Shown: piece after piece, positions 1 to 12,255 of the stretch
Numbering within the stretch: position 1 is the stretch's first letter
How the letters are laid out: every line of letters begins with the position of its first letter
Assembly (NCBI GenBank): GCA_031002005.1
Contig: JARYHS010008074.1
Coordinates: 10,176,924-10,240,923 of the forward strand
DNA: 64,000 nucleotides
Reading direction: 5' to 3'
Source of the DNA: Vandiemenella viatica
Lineage: Eukaryota > Arthropoda > Insecta > Orthoptera > Morabidae
The notes under the pieces: generated by a model
The model's database searches: none
Told to the model about the DNA's origin: nothing
The model's input: the letters and a program-made list of their open reading frames with translations, nothing else
Program-made: the position numbers and the translations under genes

Positions 1-601
1 NNNNNNNNNNNNNNNNNNNNNNNNNNNNNNNNNNNNNNNNNNNNNNNNNNNNNNNNNNNNNNNNNNNNNNNNNNNNNNNNNNNNNNNNNNNNNNNNNNNN
101 NNNNNNNNNNNNNNNNNNNNNNNNNNNNNNNNNNNNNNNNNNNNNNNNNNNNNNNNNNNNNNNNNNNNNNNNNNNNNNNNNNNNNNNNNNNNNNNNNNNN
201 NNNNNNNNNNNNNNNNNNNNNNNNNNNNNNNNNNNNNNNNNNNNNNNNNNNNNNNNNNNNNNNNNNNNNNNNNNNNNNNNNNNNNNNNNNNNNNNNNNNN
301 NNNNNNNNNNNNNNNNNNNNNNNNNNNNNNNNNNNNNNNNNNNNNNNNNNNNNNNNNNNNNNNNNNNNNNNNNNNNNNNNNNNNNNNNNNNNNNNNNNNN
401 NNNNNNNNNNNNNNNNNNNNNNNNNNNNNNNNNNNNNNNNNNNNNNNNNNNNNNNNNNNNNNNNNNNNNNNNNNNNNNNNNNNNNNNNNNNNNNNNNNNN
501 NNNNNNNNNNNNNNNNNNNNNNNNNNNNNNNNNNNNNNNNNNNNNNNNNNNNNNNNNNNNNNNNNNNNNNNNNNNNNNNNNNNNNNNNNNNNNNNNNNNN
601 N
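1..601. other. Assembly gap (N run)
   Basis: All bases are N. The sequence begins abruptly at 602, so the left neighbour of the first repeat is unknown. Confidence 1.
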
Positions 602-1243
602 CGCTGGCCACATACCTAAGAGAGGCTGACATCCATATCTAAAGACACCAAACATAACAAAATTATCAATCACATACAAGTTATGATCTTACAAATTTAG
701 CACATTTCCTGCAATACCACCAATGGAATCGGTCGGAACTGCATCTTAGCTGACCTAAAAAAAAAAAAAAAAAAAAAAAATTACATTAAATTGTAAATCA
801 TCAAGGAACTCTCACTAATCAGTTTAGTTATATCAGGTGCAAGGCTAACCGGATATACCAAAGCCCAGTGAATCTTACCCTGCAAGGAAACATCACTGCT
901 CCCCAAATGTGATTTTATTGTTATCGATATAATTGTCATCATTGTATTATTGTATCAATATACTTTCTAAATATGTATTACTATCCACTGAATAATTGTA
1001 TTACCCATTGTGAAATAAGATCCAGCTTCAGATTATCGCTGGCATAAATGTAATAGTGTATTCCCTTATCAGGGCTATCGCTGTATTAGTGTAATATTGA
1101 ATAATTGTATAATTTAGTGTGAATTAAGAAATGAATACATGTTGGCTATACGATAAGAATCACATGTTAAATTAATGTAAATGATAAAGCTGGCCGTATA
1201 GTCGATAGACAGAAGGCCATGAAAATAAATTAAAAAAAAAAAA
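602..1243 (+). repeat. Tails of A-terminated retroelements, unassigned
   Basis: Two A-runs end separate blocks: 24 A at 757-780 and 12 A at 1232-1243. The second block (about 880-1243) is AT-rich, has no coding frame, and ends in a short GC-richer stretch followed by AAATAAATTAAAA. This is the usual look of the 3' untranslated end of a non-LTR retroelement. It directly abuts the Jockey-type fragment at 1258, so one element probably inserted next to or into another. The family is not identified. Confidence 0.4.
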
Positions 1244-1257
1244 CCCAGCCAAGACAC

Positions 1258-1935
1258 AGGCAATAATCATCAGCAAAAGACTTGGGCCCCGTCGGCAACG
1301 TCAACCGGACCCTGTTCTTCACCTTCATGGTAACGACATACCCTGGTCAGCTACTGCACGCTATCTAGGAGTGTTGCTAGACAGGAGACTCACCTGGCAA
1401 GCCCATATTAATGACATCCGCAGGAAAGCAAGCATGAGGCTTCACAGCCTATACTCGCTGCTTAACAAAAACAATAATCTAGCCCCAAGTACTGGCATTA
1501 AGATATACACCACCCTTGTAAGACCAATTATTGAGTACGCCTGTCCAGTGTGGGCATACGCTGCTGACAGCCATATACTCAGATTACAAACAATACAAAA
1601 CAGGGCACTGAAGAGAGCTCTACATCTTCCAACCAGTTTTCCAACCTATGCACTCCATGAAGCCACTGGAGTTCCATATCTTCACGACAGGTTCAAACAA
1701 CTAGCCGAAGTTTTCTACAAAAGTACACATAGAAGCAAAAACCCTGAAGTCCACAACATCGGTCGCTATGATACAACAATTGATCGTCACAAGAGACCAT
1801 TAAATTTAATCAAATAATTGACACCACCGTGAAGCCACCCCAACAGTGAAGATTTGCACCACCCATATACTTTTGGAGGCAATGTCTTCGGACAATATCC
1901 TCCTCCTCCACCTGCCCTCTAAGAAAAGGCAGTAA
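1258..1935 (+). pseudogene. Jockey-type LINE, 3' end of reverse transcriptase ORF
   Basis: The open frame 1371-1817 reads as the C-terminal end of a non-LTR reverse transcriptase. It starts at the thumb motif YLGVLLDRRLTWQAHI, which begins just upstream of the first Met, and continues through a region with LVRPIIEYACPVW, IQNRALKRAL and a closing helical stretch. This order is typical of Jockey/CR1-group LINEs. The endonuclease and the catalytic FADD motif are absent, so this is a 5'-truncated copy that cannot make a working protein. Readable homology begins about 1258, just after the A-run of the preceding element. The 3' untranslated part seems to run to about 1935. The internal Met at 1371 is not a real start. 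Clade assignment is from motif style only. Confidence 0.75.
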
Positions 1936-2454
1936 TTGGTGCTGTGCTACAAGTTGAGGTGGCGTTATCTTTGTATTAATAAAACCCCATCAAGGACAAA
2001 GCCGATTCCATTCTGTCAATGCTGTTGTTTAAGTGTTACATTGAATCTGGTTCACTATGCCACCACACGTGGAGTAAGTCTGTTACTGTGGAGGCTGTTC
2101 CGAAAATGCCGAAGTAATTGATACAATCCCTCGCTCTCTCTCATACGGTGGCTACAATAATAATCGAAGAGCAGTGAATTTCATTTGTAAAAGCTGGCGC
2201 TATTGTTGTATGCTATGTTAGTAAATTGAATAACAGTGAACTTGTTTTTTATATAGAAGTAACATCAATGAATAATACCGAACAGTGTGCTAAGATAATG
2301 TTCGCAATTTATATGTAAGAAAATATTCTGGATATCACATTAAACAAAATACTGTAACAGGCTTCTTTCATCTGTAGGGTCGCTACTAATTTTATTAACG
2401 AACCAGCTGCCCCAACAGAAGTTGTCCCGTCCAAATTTTAATAAATTTGTTTGT
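1936..2454. other. Unassigned AT-rich stretch
   Basis: No convincing coding frame or repeat boundary is visible between the LINE tail and the hairpin. Frames here lack recognisable motifs. Confidence 0.4.
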
Positions 2455-2624
2455 ATGTAATCTTGGTTGTCCGGGTTGAACCGCGTCAATTTGTTGAAAC
2501 CTAAAGTTTCGGCCATCATTTTGTGGCCTTCTTCAGAGTACTCTGAAGAAGGCCACAAAATGATGGCCGAAACGTTAGGTTTCAACAAATTGACGCGGTT
2601 CAACCCGGACAACCAAGATTACAT
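2455..2624. repeat. 170-bp near-perfect palindrome with hammerhead-like core
   Basis: Two 85-bp arms meet at 2539/2540 with no spacer. I see one internal mismatch run (AAG versus ACG near 2514 and 2573). Each arm, read outward from the centre, has CTGAAGA, then a GGCC stem closing a 10-base loop, then GAAAC (2543-2573 on the plus strand). These are the order and content of a hammerhead ribozyme core. One extra A lies between core and stem II, and no clear stem III is visible, so activity is doubtful. Hammerhead motifs are known at the ends of Penelope-like retroelements, so this may be a head-to-head pair of such ends. The peptides read from either strand are near-identical because of the symmetry and are not genes. 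Confidence 0.75.
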
Positions 2625-3375
2625 TGACAACGACCGCGGAAGTCTGAGCACCCAAATTTGTTTGTAATCGTTCGCGAATTTGTAAAAAAGCTTTTGTAAA
2701 TGTGTAAAAAACGTAAAAATGATAAAAAAACAACGTATTTTTAAATATTGGTATTAACAATTGTATCCTTGGGTATTAAATTTCAGGAGGAGTACATTCA
2801 GAAGTACGCTGACTGGAAAATTTTATATGCAAGATGAATTCCATGGGCAGTAGACCATAGCAATGATGAAATGCGTGATGTGCATTTAATGTGACCAAAT
2901 TATATATTTCCTTCCATTAAATATGAAATTTCAGAGAATCTCAGAGTATTTTGTTTACATTTCGATAGCTCTGGCCATCGCACAGTTCTTCAAAAAGCTG
3001 TATATTGGAGTGTCATTGATTTCCATATTTAAAGGCAACATGAATGCTAAACGAGCTGATTGACGTCCTTCCAACAACGCAGCTGCAATTTCTGATGAAG
3101 CAAGTGATGTGCAATTTCATTGTGCAAGCGAATCGTTGCCAAAATCAATGAGATCAAAAAACTTTTTTCTTTTTTTTTCAGTTCCACTGGGAGCACATGG
3201 GCATATTTTTGTTACAGATTCAACAGCGGAACATTCGCTGGAACTGATTCTCTCAGTGCATGACAATCACATTGTTTCTCGCCTTTCAGCTCTTGATTAT
3301 ATTTGTCATGCCTCAGATGATTGAGCGCTGATTCGATATCATCAAGCAGATGTCCTCATCCAATATGAATGGAAC
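2625..3375. other. Unassigned region between hairpin and SINE
   Basis: AT-rich with short A and T runs. The sequence just right of the hairpin (about 2625-2650) may belong to the same repeat end. Nothing else is recognised. Confidence 0.4.
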
Positions 3376-3576
3376 ACGAAAAAACACGGGGAAGGATGGG
3401 GACAAGAAACGAGAAAGAATTCGGCAATAGCCTTTTGAAGGAACCATCCCGTCATTCGCAGGGAGCGATTTGTGGAAACCATGGAAAACCCAAATCTGGA
3501 TGGCTGGACAGGGAATCGAACCAACACCCTCCCGACGGCGAGGCCTGAGCGTTACCGCTCACTCACCACTATCGGT
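3376..3576 (-). mobile_element. tRNA-derived SINE, family 1, diverged copy
   Basis: On the minus strand this has the family order: a head ending in a CCGATAGTGGTGAGTGAG-like A-box region, a B-box-like region, the body signature GGTTTTCCATGGTTTCC in diverged form, then the conserved CCTTCAAAAGG and CCGAATTC blocks. The B box is degraded (GGTTCGATTCC). It is older than the copies at 15290 and 57525. No target duplication was found. Confidence 0.75.
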
Positions 3577-3772
3577 TTGTTGGACAGATTGCGAAAAAAC
3601 ACAAAAATAAAAAGGGAAATTTAACTTTAATTTAGGCCAGAATGTTATTTTGCAGACTATTCTCTAGATCTTCCCTTGTTTTAAAGAAAAAAATTAATAG
3701 AATAATTTCCTACCCGGAAGCTTAAGGAACAAACCATACTCATATCCAAAGTTTGAATCACGAAAACATGAA

Positions 3773-4206
3773 CTTTCAGGTTTTTTTCGTATTTTCCAAT
3801 TATTTTATCCCTAGAAACCTTATTCGGATTATTACAAATACTAAAAAAAATATAAATATATAGCCAAATTGGACCATAGTAAAAAACACTTTCAATTTTC
3901 CCGAAAATACCAATATTCCAGACATCTTTTCTGATTTTTCTTTGCCTAAAAATCTTATTTTACTATTACGAACATTTAAAAAATAAAAAATAAAATCCAT
4001 AGAAAAGGCACTTTCAGCTTTTTCCCGAATTTTCCAGTTTTCTCGACAACTTCTCTAATTTTTCTTTCTCTAAACACCTTATTCGGACTATTACGAACAT
4101 TTAAAAAATAGCCTAATTGGTCCTAAGAAAAAAGTACTTTCAGTTTTGCCCGAATTTTCCAATTTACGGGGCAACTATTCCAAAACTTTTCTCTAATATG
4201 AACATT
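3773..4206. repeat. Four-copy diverged tandem repeat, 116-126 bp unit
   Basis: Units begin with CTTTCA at 3773, 3889, 4011 and 4137. Each contains a CCCGAATTTTCCA-like block, then CTAAACACCTTATTCGGA-like and ATTACGAACATTTAAAAAATA-like blocks. The last copy is incomplete. Copies differ by substitutions and small indels, so the array is old. No coding frame fits it. Confidence 0.75.
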
Positions 4207-4260
4207 AAAAAATAAAATAAAATAAAAATAAAATAAAAAATACTTAAAAAAAATAATTAA
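4207..4260. repeat. A-rich simple repeat (AAAAT-like)
   Basis: Irregular AAAAT/AAATA units follow the tandem array directly and precede the RTE-type LINE. Confidence 0.8.
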
Positions 4261-4289
4261 TAAGTCTCCCAAAGTCCAAACCCTCGGCC

Positions 4290-7100
4290 TCGTCGTGGGA
4301 GGCGGGCAACGTCATGAAGTAGGAGACAGCACCCCAGGGCGAATACCATCTGGGACTTGTTTCCCTGGCACCTCCAAGGTTGATGGTCCAGCCTGTTGTG
4401 AACTCTGAAAAGTGGCGGCGAATGGGGCTCTGGTGAAACAAGGCAGCGTCTGTACTCGAAAGGGGCGGCTGGCCGAAGGCGTCTGTACTCCAGGTTAGGG
4501 GCGGCCTGCAAACCAGCTTCTAATTCCCCAGCAATGGGACATACTCAATAAACTATCGTCATGAACTGTGTGAGTAAGAGAAACTTACCTCAGGCTGGAC
4601 GATCCACCCGACCCCCGACAACAAGTCGGCATTCAAGGTAATACGGATTCTGGAGGTCCTTGAGTTTACACAATCAGGAGAAGTCGGAGTCTTTTGGGAA
4701 ACTACCCAGACGAAAACAGCACACATTTTTCGGACACTAACATCAACTCACGTACTAATCCAACCAGGGAAACTACACCAACTAGTCACTGAATTGGATC
4801 AACAGAAGATCACCATTCCTGCACTTTAAGAAACCAGATTCACAGACGAAGATACAATGGACTATCGGAAACTTCAGGATTTTCAAGAGTAAAACAGACA
4901 GAAAGATTGGCAGAGCAGCACCACTACTTGGAATGGATTTCGCAATCCACAAAACCGTTTTAAATGCAGTAAAAGAAGTCACGCCCATTATCAACAAAAC
5001 TAATGACTCTAAGGCTACAATAAAAAAAATCAAGCACTATACCATCGTTAACGCACATTCACCAACAAACATAGACAACCTAAAAAACTCAAAAAACGTC
5101 ATCAGAAATCACCAAGAGGTGGGATGAAAAACCCGTAAATAATTGGATAGACTTCAAAAACAAAATCACCTCAACAGCTAAAGAACAAATTCCATTAAAA
5201 AAGAAGTACAAACACCTGTGGTGGAACGAAGAATGCAACCTAGTAATTGAGTACAGGAAAATTGCATATAAGAAATATAGCGCTCATAAATCACCAGAAA
5301 ACCAAACAGAACTCGAGGAAACCACGAAAACCCTCAGAAAAACAAGAAGAAAATACCTCAAGAAACAATTGGACTCAATCGAAGAACAGAAATTATATGG
5401 CTAGAGACTATTATACAACATTCACAAACAAAATTAATGGCTTCTCCTCACACAATCTTTGCTTTAAAAACACAAATGGAAAATTGGCACTAAATAACAG
5501 AGAAAACTGTGAACTCCTCGCTACCTACTATGAGAAACTGCTAAATTGCCCAAAACCAACTCAAGGGTTTTCAGAACAATTAGGATAAATCAATCCAAAA
5601 CCACCAGTACCGACACTAGAAGAAATCAGAGAGCATATCCAGAAACTCATAAACGGGAGAGCGTCAGGAGAAGATGACATAGTGGCGGAATTCCTGAAAA
5701 ATTTAGGGCAGAGTTCACTCCAAGAACTAACCAAAATCATCAGGCATTGTTGGGAGACAAACGAAGTCCAAAAGACTGGAAGTGCGCTCTCATACTTCCC
5801 CTTCACAAAAAAGGCGACCGCACCAATCTGAACAACTACAGAGGAATATCTCTACTATCAGTCGCCTACTCTGCTATCACTCCGCAAAAGGGCACAAGAA
5901 CAAATTGAACACAAAATTGGCGAATACCAAGCAGGCTTCAGACCAAACAGATCCTGCGCAGAGCAAATCTTTAACCTAAAATCAATCCTAAACTATAGAT
6001 CAATCAGGCACAAGAAAAGCAAATACACCTTAGCAGACTTCAAGAAGGCGTATGACTCCATCGACAAGAAAAGCCTGCTGAACATCCTAATAGAATATGG
6101 ACAATAAATCAACACAATTAATCAATCAGATAGTCACCAACAGCACAAACAAAGTAAAATTCATTGGAGAACTCTCCAGAGAATTCGAGACAAAAATTGA
6201 CGTTAGACAGGGTGACGGTCACTCACCAATCTTTTTTAAAATAGGCCTGGTCAAAGTCATTAGAGAATGGGAGAAAACGAACTCCCCAGTAAAACTAGGC
6301 AGAAACCGACTAAATACCTCATGCTTGGCCTTCGCAGACTATCTTGCTGTTGTGTTAGAATATGAACAACAACGCGTCAAACAAATAGAATCCCACAAAG
6401 AATTAGCAGAAAAAATTGGACTAAAAGTCTCCTTTGAGAAAACTTTTTTTTTTTGGTACACAAACTGAACATAAAACACTGGACACAAAATATTGAAAAA
6501 TCAACAGAGTCACTGAGTTTAATTACTTAGGCGAAATTAACAGTCCAACAGGACTCGAAAAGAAAGCACAACAAGATAGACTCGATGAAAAAAGCTTTCT
6601 GACAGACTTGCAACATCTACAACAAAAAGAACATAGCAATCCAATAAAAAATTAGGCACTACAATATTAAACCGAACGCTCTTTACGCCACAGGAACACT
6701 CACACTAAACTCTCAGAGGGAAAACGAGAACATCTAAAAAGAAGAACGAAGAATCATCAGAAAAATTATTGGACCAACCAAAACGGAAGAAAGCTACAGA
6801 CTAAAGTCAAGCAAAACAGTATAATCCCACTCAAACATAGCCAATGACATCAGAAAACAGACTAATATTCAACGGTCACATCTACAGGATGCCAGATCAC
6901 AAATTAACTGAGCAGATATTTGAACTCATGCAACCATTAAAAGTGCCCAACAGCTGGTTCGATCAAGTAAGACAAGACCTGGAGAAAGCAAATATCAAGA
7001 GATCAGAAATCGTAGATCGAAAAATCTTCATACAAAAACTACACAGCTGGGTATTCTTCGTTAAAGAAAGTTAAACTTTACTAGTTAAAAAAATAAATGA
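4290..7100 (+). pseudogene. RTE-type LINE, near full length but decayed
   Basis: A single old LINE can be followed on the plus strand. A GC-richer 5' part (about 4290-4640) precedes an endonuclease remnant with LXETRF near 4820. Then come a linker (LWWNEECN, YYTTFTNKINGF), a finger region with NRENCELLATYYEKLLNC (about 5490), and the reverse transcriptase blocks: QAGFRPNRSCAEQIFNLKS (about 5930), DFKKAYDSI (about 6040) and RQGD (about 6210). The catalytic block reads FADYLA instead of FADDLA (about 6330). The tail has FNGHIYRMPD and WFDQVRQDLEKA (6860-6990) and ends near 7074. RQGD plus DFKKAYDSI marks the RTE clade. Frameshifts and stops break it into at least six frames, and the second catalytic aspartate is Tyr, so it is dead. 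Confidence 0.8.
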
Positions 7101-7735
7101 ATCAAAACGTTACGGTTGGCAACAGTGCGTGAAGGATGTAATTGTTTGTTTCCTAATCTTAGTGCAAAGTCTGCAAATAGATTGATGTTTAATGTCATGT
7201 TATAGAAAAAAGAAACTCAAACTAATGTAAAAGACAAATAAGAATTAAATGTAACTTAAAGTAAATTGATGTGGCTCAAGATCTAACAATTTCAATTTAA
7301 TTTAACTGATTTGGAAATTTCCCTATAGACCGATTTCCCCCCTTTCTTGAAACACGTACATTTGCCCTCTACAAATTTCAACTTTAGATTGTTTCAACGT
7401 TTTTGGTAAATTATTCATCCAATGAATCATTATCAGCGACTTTTAGTTGAACTTCGACATTTAACTATAAATATTATGTTAACATAGTTCATTGCAAATG
7501 CTTATTAGACACAGCTCAACAAAATATTTCGAGATGAGGTAATTTCTTCCCTAGCGATTGATACGGATTGCGGTGCTGATATTATAATGTGACGCATTTT
7601 GCCACATTCTTAGGCGCATTTTTATTATATAAATCATAATGTTAGATTAATTTTCATAATGCTTGGGCTGCCACATATATATATATTATTGATGACTTCC
7701 TTAAAGTACGGAAGATTTATTGTGAATATTAAATG
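7101..7735. other. Unassigned AT-rich stretch after the RTE LINE
   Basis: The first bases (TTAAAAAAATAAATGAA) look like the LINE tail. The rest has no recognised repeat or coding content apart from a short AT run near 7676. Confidence 0.4.
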
Positions 7736-8440
7736 TATCTTGGAGCCACGAATATAAAACATTTATCAAACAGTGTAGGCTTAAGGGAATCTTGGATTTC
7801 CAGAGAGGCATTCACTGCCCCGACGACTGGATGTCACCCGCTAACAAAGCACGGGGATAAAGGGTTTTGCCGGACAATACATCCTGTCAGCTTGAGGTGG
7901 GCAGTCGACAAGAGGCCGCTGAACTAGCGTAAAAACTCGCCACCCGAATACTGTCTCAGCCCGCGAGGGCGGCCGAATATTTCCGACCTTTGTGATACAA
8001 ACGCGGGGCGAATAAGCTATCGATGATATCACGTGACATCAGGTGGGCAGGTTCATACCCAATCCCAGCGAGAATATAACTTAAAATTCTGGGAATTTTC
8101 TGTTACATGTGATCCTCGAGACTGCAAGGGCAGAGTTTTCCTCGGAGATGGGAGAGCGACGAGAGTCAATCTACTGCGGGACACCGATCCCGAAAACATT
8201 GTGTTGCGGAATCAGAAAGTTGGCTTTTCTCGCTAACTGCTGCAATCCGACTCCTGGTGTCGGAAATCCGACGCTGCCGGCTTGCATAGCGAGGCGATTG
8301 CTGGAGCAGCTTTCGAACAGAGTTCCGGTACCGTGGGTCATCTTCGATCACCACAGACATCAGACGCCGAACTACAATGGTAAAACATTACGACCGAGCC
8401 ATTTGATTCTGTATTCTGTCAAACAGAACCCTTAAGCGTC
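7736..8440. other. GC-richer unassigned block
   Basis: This block is clearly richer in G+C than both flanks and holds overlapping open frames on both strands (for example 8109-8435 plus and 8166-8360 minus). None shows a motif I recognise, and no terminal repeats were found. It could be a piece of an unrecognised element or a relic exon. Confidence 0.35.
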
Positions 8441-9030
8441 TTGGAGGGGATAGATCCATGTTCTAACTTTGTAGTTGAAAACCCAACTGAGTTAGCGGCA
8501 TAATTTGCCAGAACTATTTGAATTATTTTGGAATAGCATAATTTTTCATTCGTGGCGCCCTTGAATTCTGAGATGGATTTAAGAGGAAGTTACAATTGTT
8601 TGCTTGTTCATGATGGCGAATTGTACCTCTGAGCGTTGCTTTTGTGATTTTGCCTTCTAGTGTTAATATTAACGGTAAATTTGCTCAGAATTGTAAATGG
8701 CAATGACAATAAATGTCATATTTTGATAGTTTTCCTGTATTCCAAATAACATGGAGATTCTTGCAAAATCAATATTTTCACTCCTTCATAAAATCAAAAT
8801 TAAAATCCCGTTTATTAATGTTAATAATAAATTTATGAATGATAACTACTATAATGTATTCGCCAGTATTATCAAATTACAAAATGTCACCCACCTCTAG
8901 GGCTAGATAAGACATTTACTACAATACTAACGTTGCACCTACAATTCTGAATAAACGAAAACATAAATACGTTATCCTTCTTTCTTGGCGTTATCTCTAC
9001 GGAGACAAGGCACTACGTTCTCCGAGTGTA
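8441..9030. other. Unassigned AT-rich stretch
   Basis: No feature recognised. Confidence 0.4.
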
Positions 9031-9035
9031 CTGGG

Positions 9036-9136
9036 TGAGTGATTAATGCTATGGCCTCGCACTCCGATCCTTCAAAAGGCCATTGCCGAATTCGTTTCCG
9101 TTCCTAGCCCCCAAACTTCCCCGACAAAAAAAGCTG
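9036..9136 (+). mobile_element. SINE family 1, internally deleted copy
   Basis: The head (CCGAGTGTACTGGGTGAGTG then GGCCTCGCA) joins directly to the tail (CCTTCAAAAGGCCATTGCCG, then CCTAGCCCCC). The B box and central body are missing. An AC-A-rich tail follows. Confidence 0.65.
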
Positions 9137-9139
9137 TTC

Positions 9140-12100
9140 AAAAAATAAAGTTATTTTATTTCTGTAGACTACCATTGGCATTGATTGAGGACATATGATA
9201 GGTGATACCGAAAAAGGTATTACCTCAATTAGTCAAGAAAAAAAGGCGTGACTTTCTGCTGTTATGAGGTCTTCTTGCTTTAGAACAGACTGTCACATTT
9301 CAAATGCGCAGCCCACATCGCTCAAATCCAGTTCCGTGTTCACTCAGTTTATTTTTTCCGGTTGCGCGATCCTGTTCTGTTGGAAATGCATGGGCTTAAT
9401 GCTAATTTTTTCCAGCTTTATGTGATACGCTCAGATGATTTTAAGTCTACTTTGGTAATGAAATTTGAACGAATGTGCACATGTATCGTCACAGCGAACG
9501 GAGCAGCAGTGCAGAATCTAATTTAAGAGGTCTGAATTAAATTCGTATCCATGTTTAGTTTACACAAGCCACCCTGGTAGCCACACCATAGGATAAGGGA
9601 GCCGTTACACAAGGCGACGATTTTTACATTTTTGTATTACACTTTTCGAATATTAATAATAATAATGCATGTCTAGACAAAAAATTGAACATAATAATTC
9701 AAGTCATCTCTAGATGAGTCATCAATAATATTTTTGCAAAAAATAAATAAATTGCATTAATTTTTATTATTTTTTCTAGTATTAAATATGTATATAAAGG
9801 TATTTCTGCTATCTGTGAAATTTTTTGAAAATAATTTTAATTTTAAATAATGTTGACACAGACTGAACTGGTGAGAGAACCTTAACCTTTCTAAGTAATT
9901 AAATAATGTTTACAAAGTAAGATAATCCGCATGGATGTTTTTAAAGCTCTTTTAACGGGAGAAATATGATTTCACATAACCAAAATATACTAAAAAAGCA
10001 TGCAGCTTGGTTGTTCAATGATGCCAGACACAACAACCACAAAATATAAGATAAAACGAGAGATCTTACAATACAAGACAATCAGAAATAGCCGCCTCGA
10101 CAACAGTGCCTTCATTTCAAACCTTCAAAGATAATGGCTCTGCCGCCAATCTCACCGAGTCACTGATTAAACTATCCATTAATTTCTGTCAGTAAAGTGT
10201 CTCAGCGAAAGCTGTTTTCAGTAACGTATGTTCATTAAAATGTTCCGTGTTTTTCCTTATTGTTCGCCTCTCAATTCGAATCCCCAGTATTGAGTGATTA
10301 TTATTTCTCTGTCGTCCGGTGATAGCAATGTCTGCCGGAGCAAAAATCAGCCAGCCAACTCGTGACTGTATGTGGAAGAGAACAGTGTCCTGTATTATTG
10401 TTATCAAATTGTGCTTCATGGCTTTTAGTGAAATGACGAGTTGTACACAAGATATTCGAGGCTTATGAAACAATTTAGATCGAGGTAAGTGACAACAACG
10501 CATTATTCATGTTTGACAATGTTATTTAACAGGAGCAGTTTTTGTCTTATTTGCGTGCAATACACTGGTAATTATTCTACTTTCATACAAGTCCTCTTAC
10601 TTTTCTAATGCATGCTTATCTGTCACTGGTGGTAATAATTTTTTGAGGCGTTGACGAACAAAATTTGTATCGCATAAACTCTACGTATATTTCTGTCCGA
10701 CCAACCACACATCAAGCAGTCGCCAGCCAGAAATGTTAAAACAAAATTTTAATTCGTCTACTGAAACCAGAAAAATAATACGCGTCCATTGTTTGTGCAA
10801 TTAACTGTACAGTATTGTTAGTTTTTCTGCAAGAAATCGTATACAGCATTTGATAGAAAATTTCACTTAGTTCGCAATAAATATCCACTACATTAAGATC
10901 ACCAGTTCCGTATTTAGTGTACAAATGTTTGAAGTTGAAAGCAAGTGAAAACTTTAGGAAATTTTCGGCCTGGAATGAAGTTAACATTTTTTATATAAGT
11001 AATTGAATTATTATGATGACATTTCTATCTTCTGGTACATTCTTCCATCTCTTCGTGGATCATATTACACACGCTATTTGATTATTCTCTTATGTAGGAC
11101 GCGGGTTTGATCATCACCATCTACATAGAAGGCCCGGTTCCTACGTCACAAAACCGTTCTGACGTCACAGTTGAGAGAATCACCATTTGTAAGCTGTAGT
11201 GTATCCGAAGTGAGAGTTGGTTTTTCGAAGTTAACTGTTTTCTACGATAGTTATTAGTGAATTGTTATTCCGCAGAAATGGTATACACGTGTTGCATTCT
11301 TAGATGCAATGGAAATTGGGTTATGTCCACCTCATAAAGAGTGTGCATTACGCCTACGAAGTATATCTGCCATGCATAGAAACTTTACACCACAGTTTAT
11401 TCCAAAGTAAGTATCTTTCTACTTTAAAATATTACATGTTTCTTTCGTCTTATATTTTGTTTGCTAATTAACTATAACAATAGTGGTCCGTCAGTTCTAT
11501 AATCATGAATACACTTCTATAACACTGTTTACTTGTATTAAATTTTAGAAGTTCTTTGACTAGTTCGTTTATATACAATATTCGAAAGTAGTTTACATCG
11601 CGATATACGTCGTCACTAGCAGCTTACTTATTAATAATAACCTAAATCCTAGTATCTTATGCATTTTGGAGGTTATTCTGGATTTCAAACTAACCTCTAT
11701 CTCCGATATTATTGCCATTACAAAATCAAACAATACTCATACACCTTAAATGCATCAGAACTACATTTCAATTAGTAGCAACATTTTCTGCAACTGGATT
11801 TCTCGTTTACATAGTATTAGTCATCACAATTTCATTATACACCTACTGTGTGCAATGCAATAGGACTGAAGCAAGCGCAGTAACACATTCACTGTATCAT
11901 GATGTAAACTTGATCCCAATCTTTGCAGCAGCACGATTATATAAGAAATTAGAACCTGTGAGTATTGTGTGGTACATTAACACAGACTTTTCTGGCGAAT
12001 TAAAATTCATTTCAACTTTTGAGATCCAGTAATTTATGATAGAGAAATAAAAGCATAATTATCACAATTTCAGTTAAGTAGATGGACAGTTTATTGTTAC

Positions 12101-12255
12101 GATTGTGATTTTTAGTACACTAATATTGTAATGCAGTATATTCTCGGAAATTTCTTATTGTATTAAGGAATTATTAACAATTATATTTTTTAGTTACTTG
12201 TGAGGTGTTTAGATTCATGTTGTGCTTTCTAGTATTAAGTGACTGCTCTTTATAC
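9140..12255. other. Long unassigned AT-rich region
   Basis: About 3.1 kb without a recognised repeat or gene. Two points are worth noting. At 11276-11407 an ATG opens a short frame beginning MVYTCC that stops after 19 codons. A GTAAGT donor-like site lies at 11407, and the block has two GACGTCA-like motifs upstream (11138-11170). A 106-codon frame at 11712-12032 has no motif I know. Neither is enough to call a gene. Confidence 0.35.

Noticed and set aside
2340..2667. Two near-identical 50-residue peptides on opposite strands as a conserved gene
   Set aside because: The identity is a direct result of the DNA palindrome at 2455-2624.
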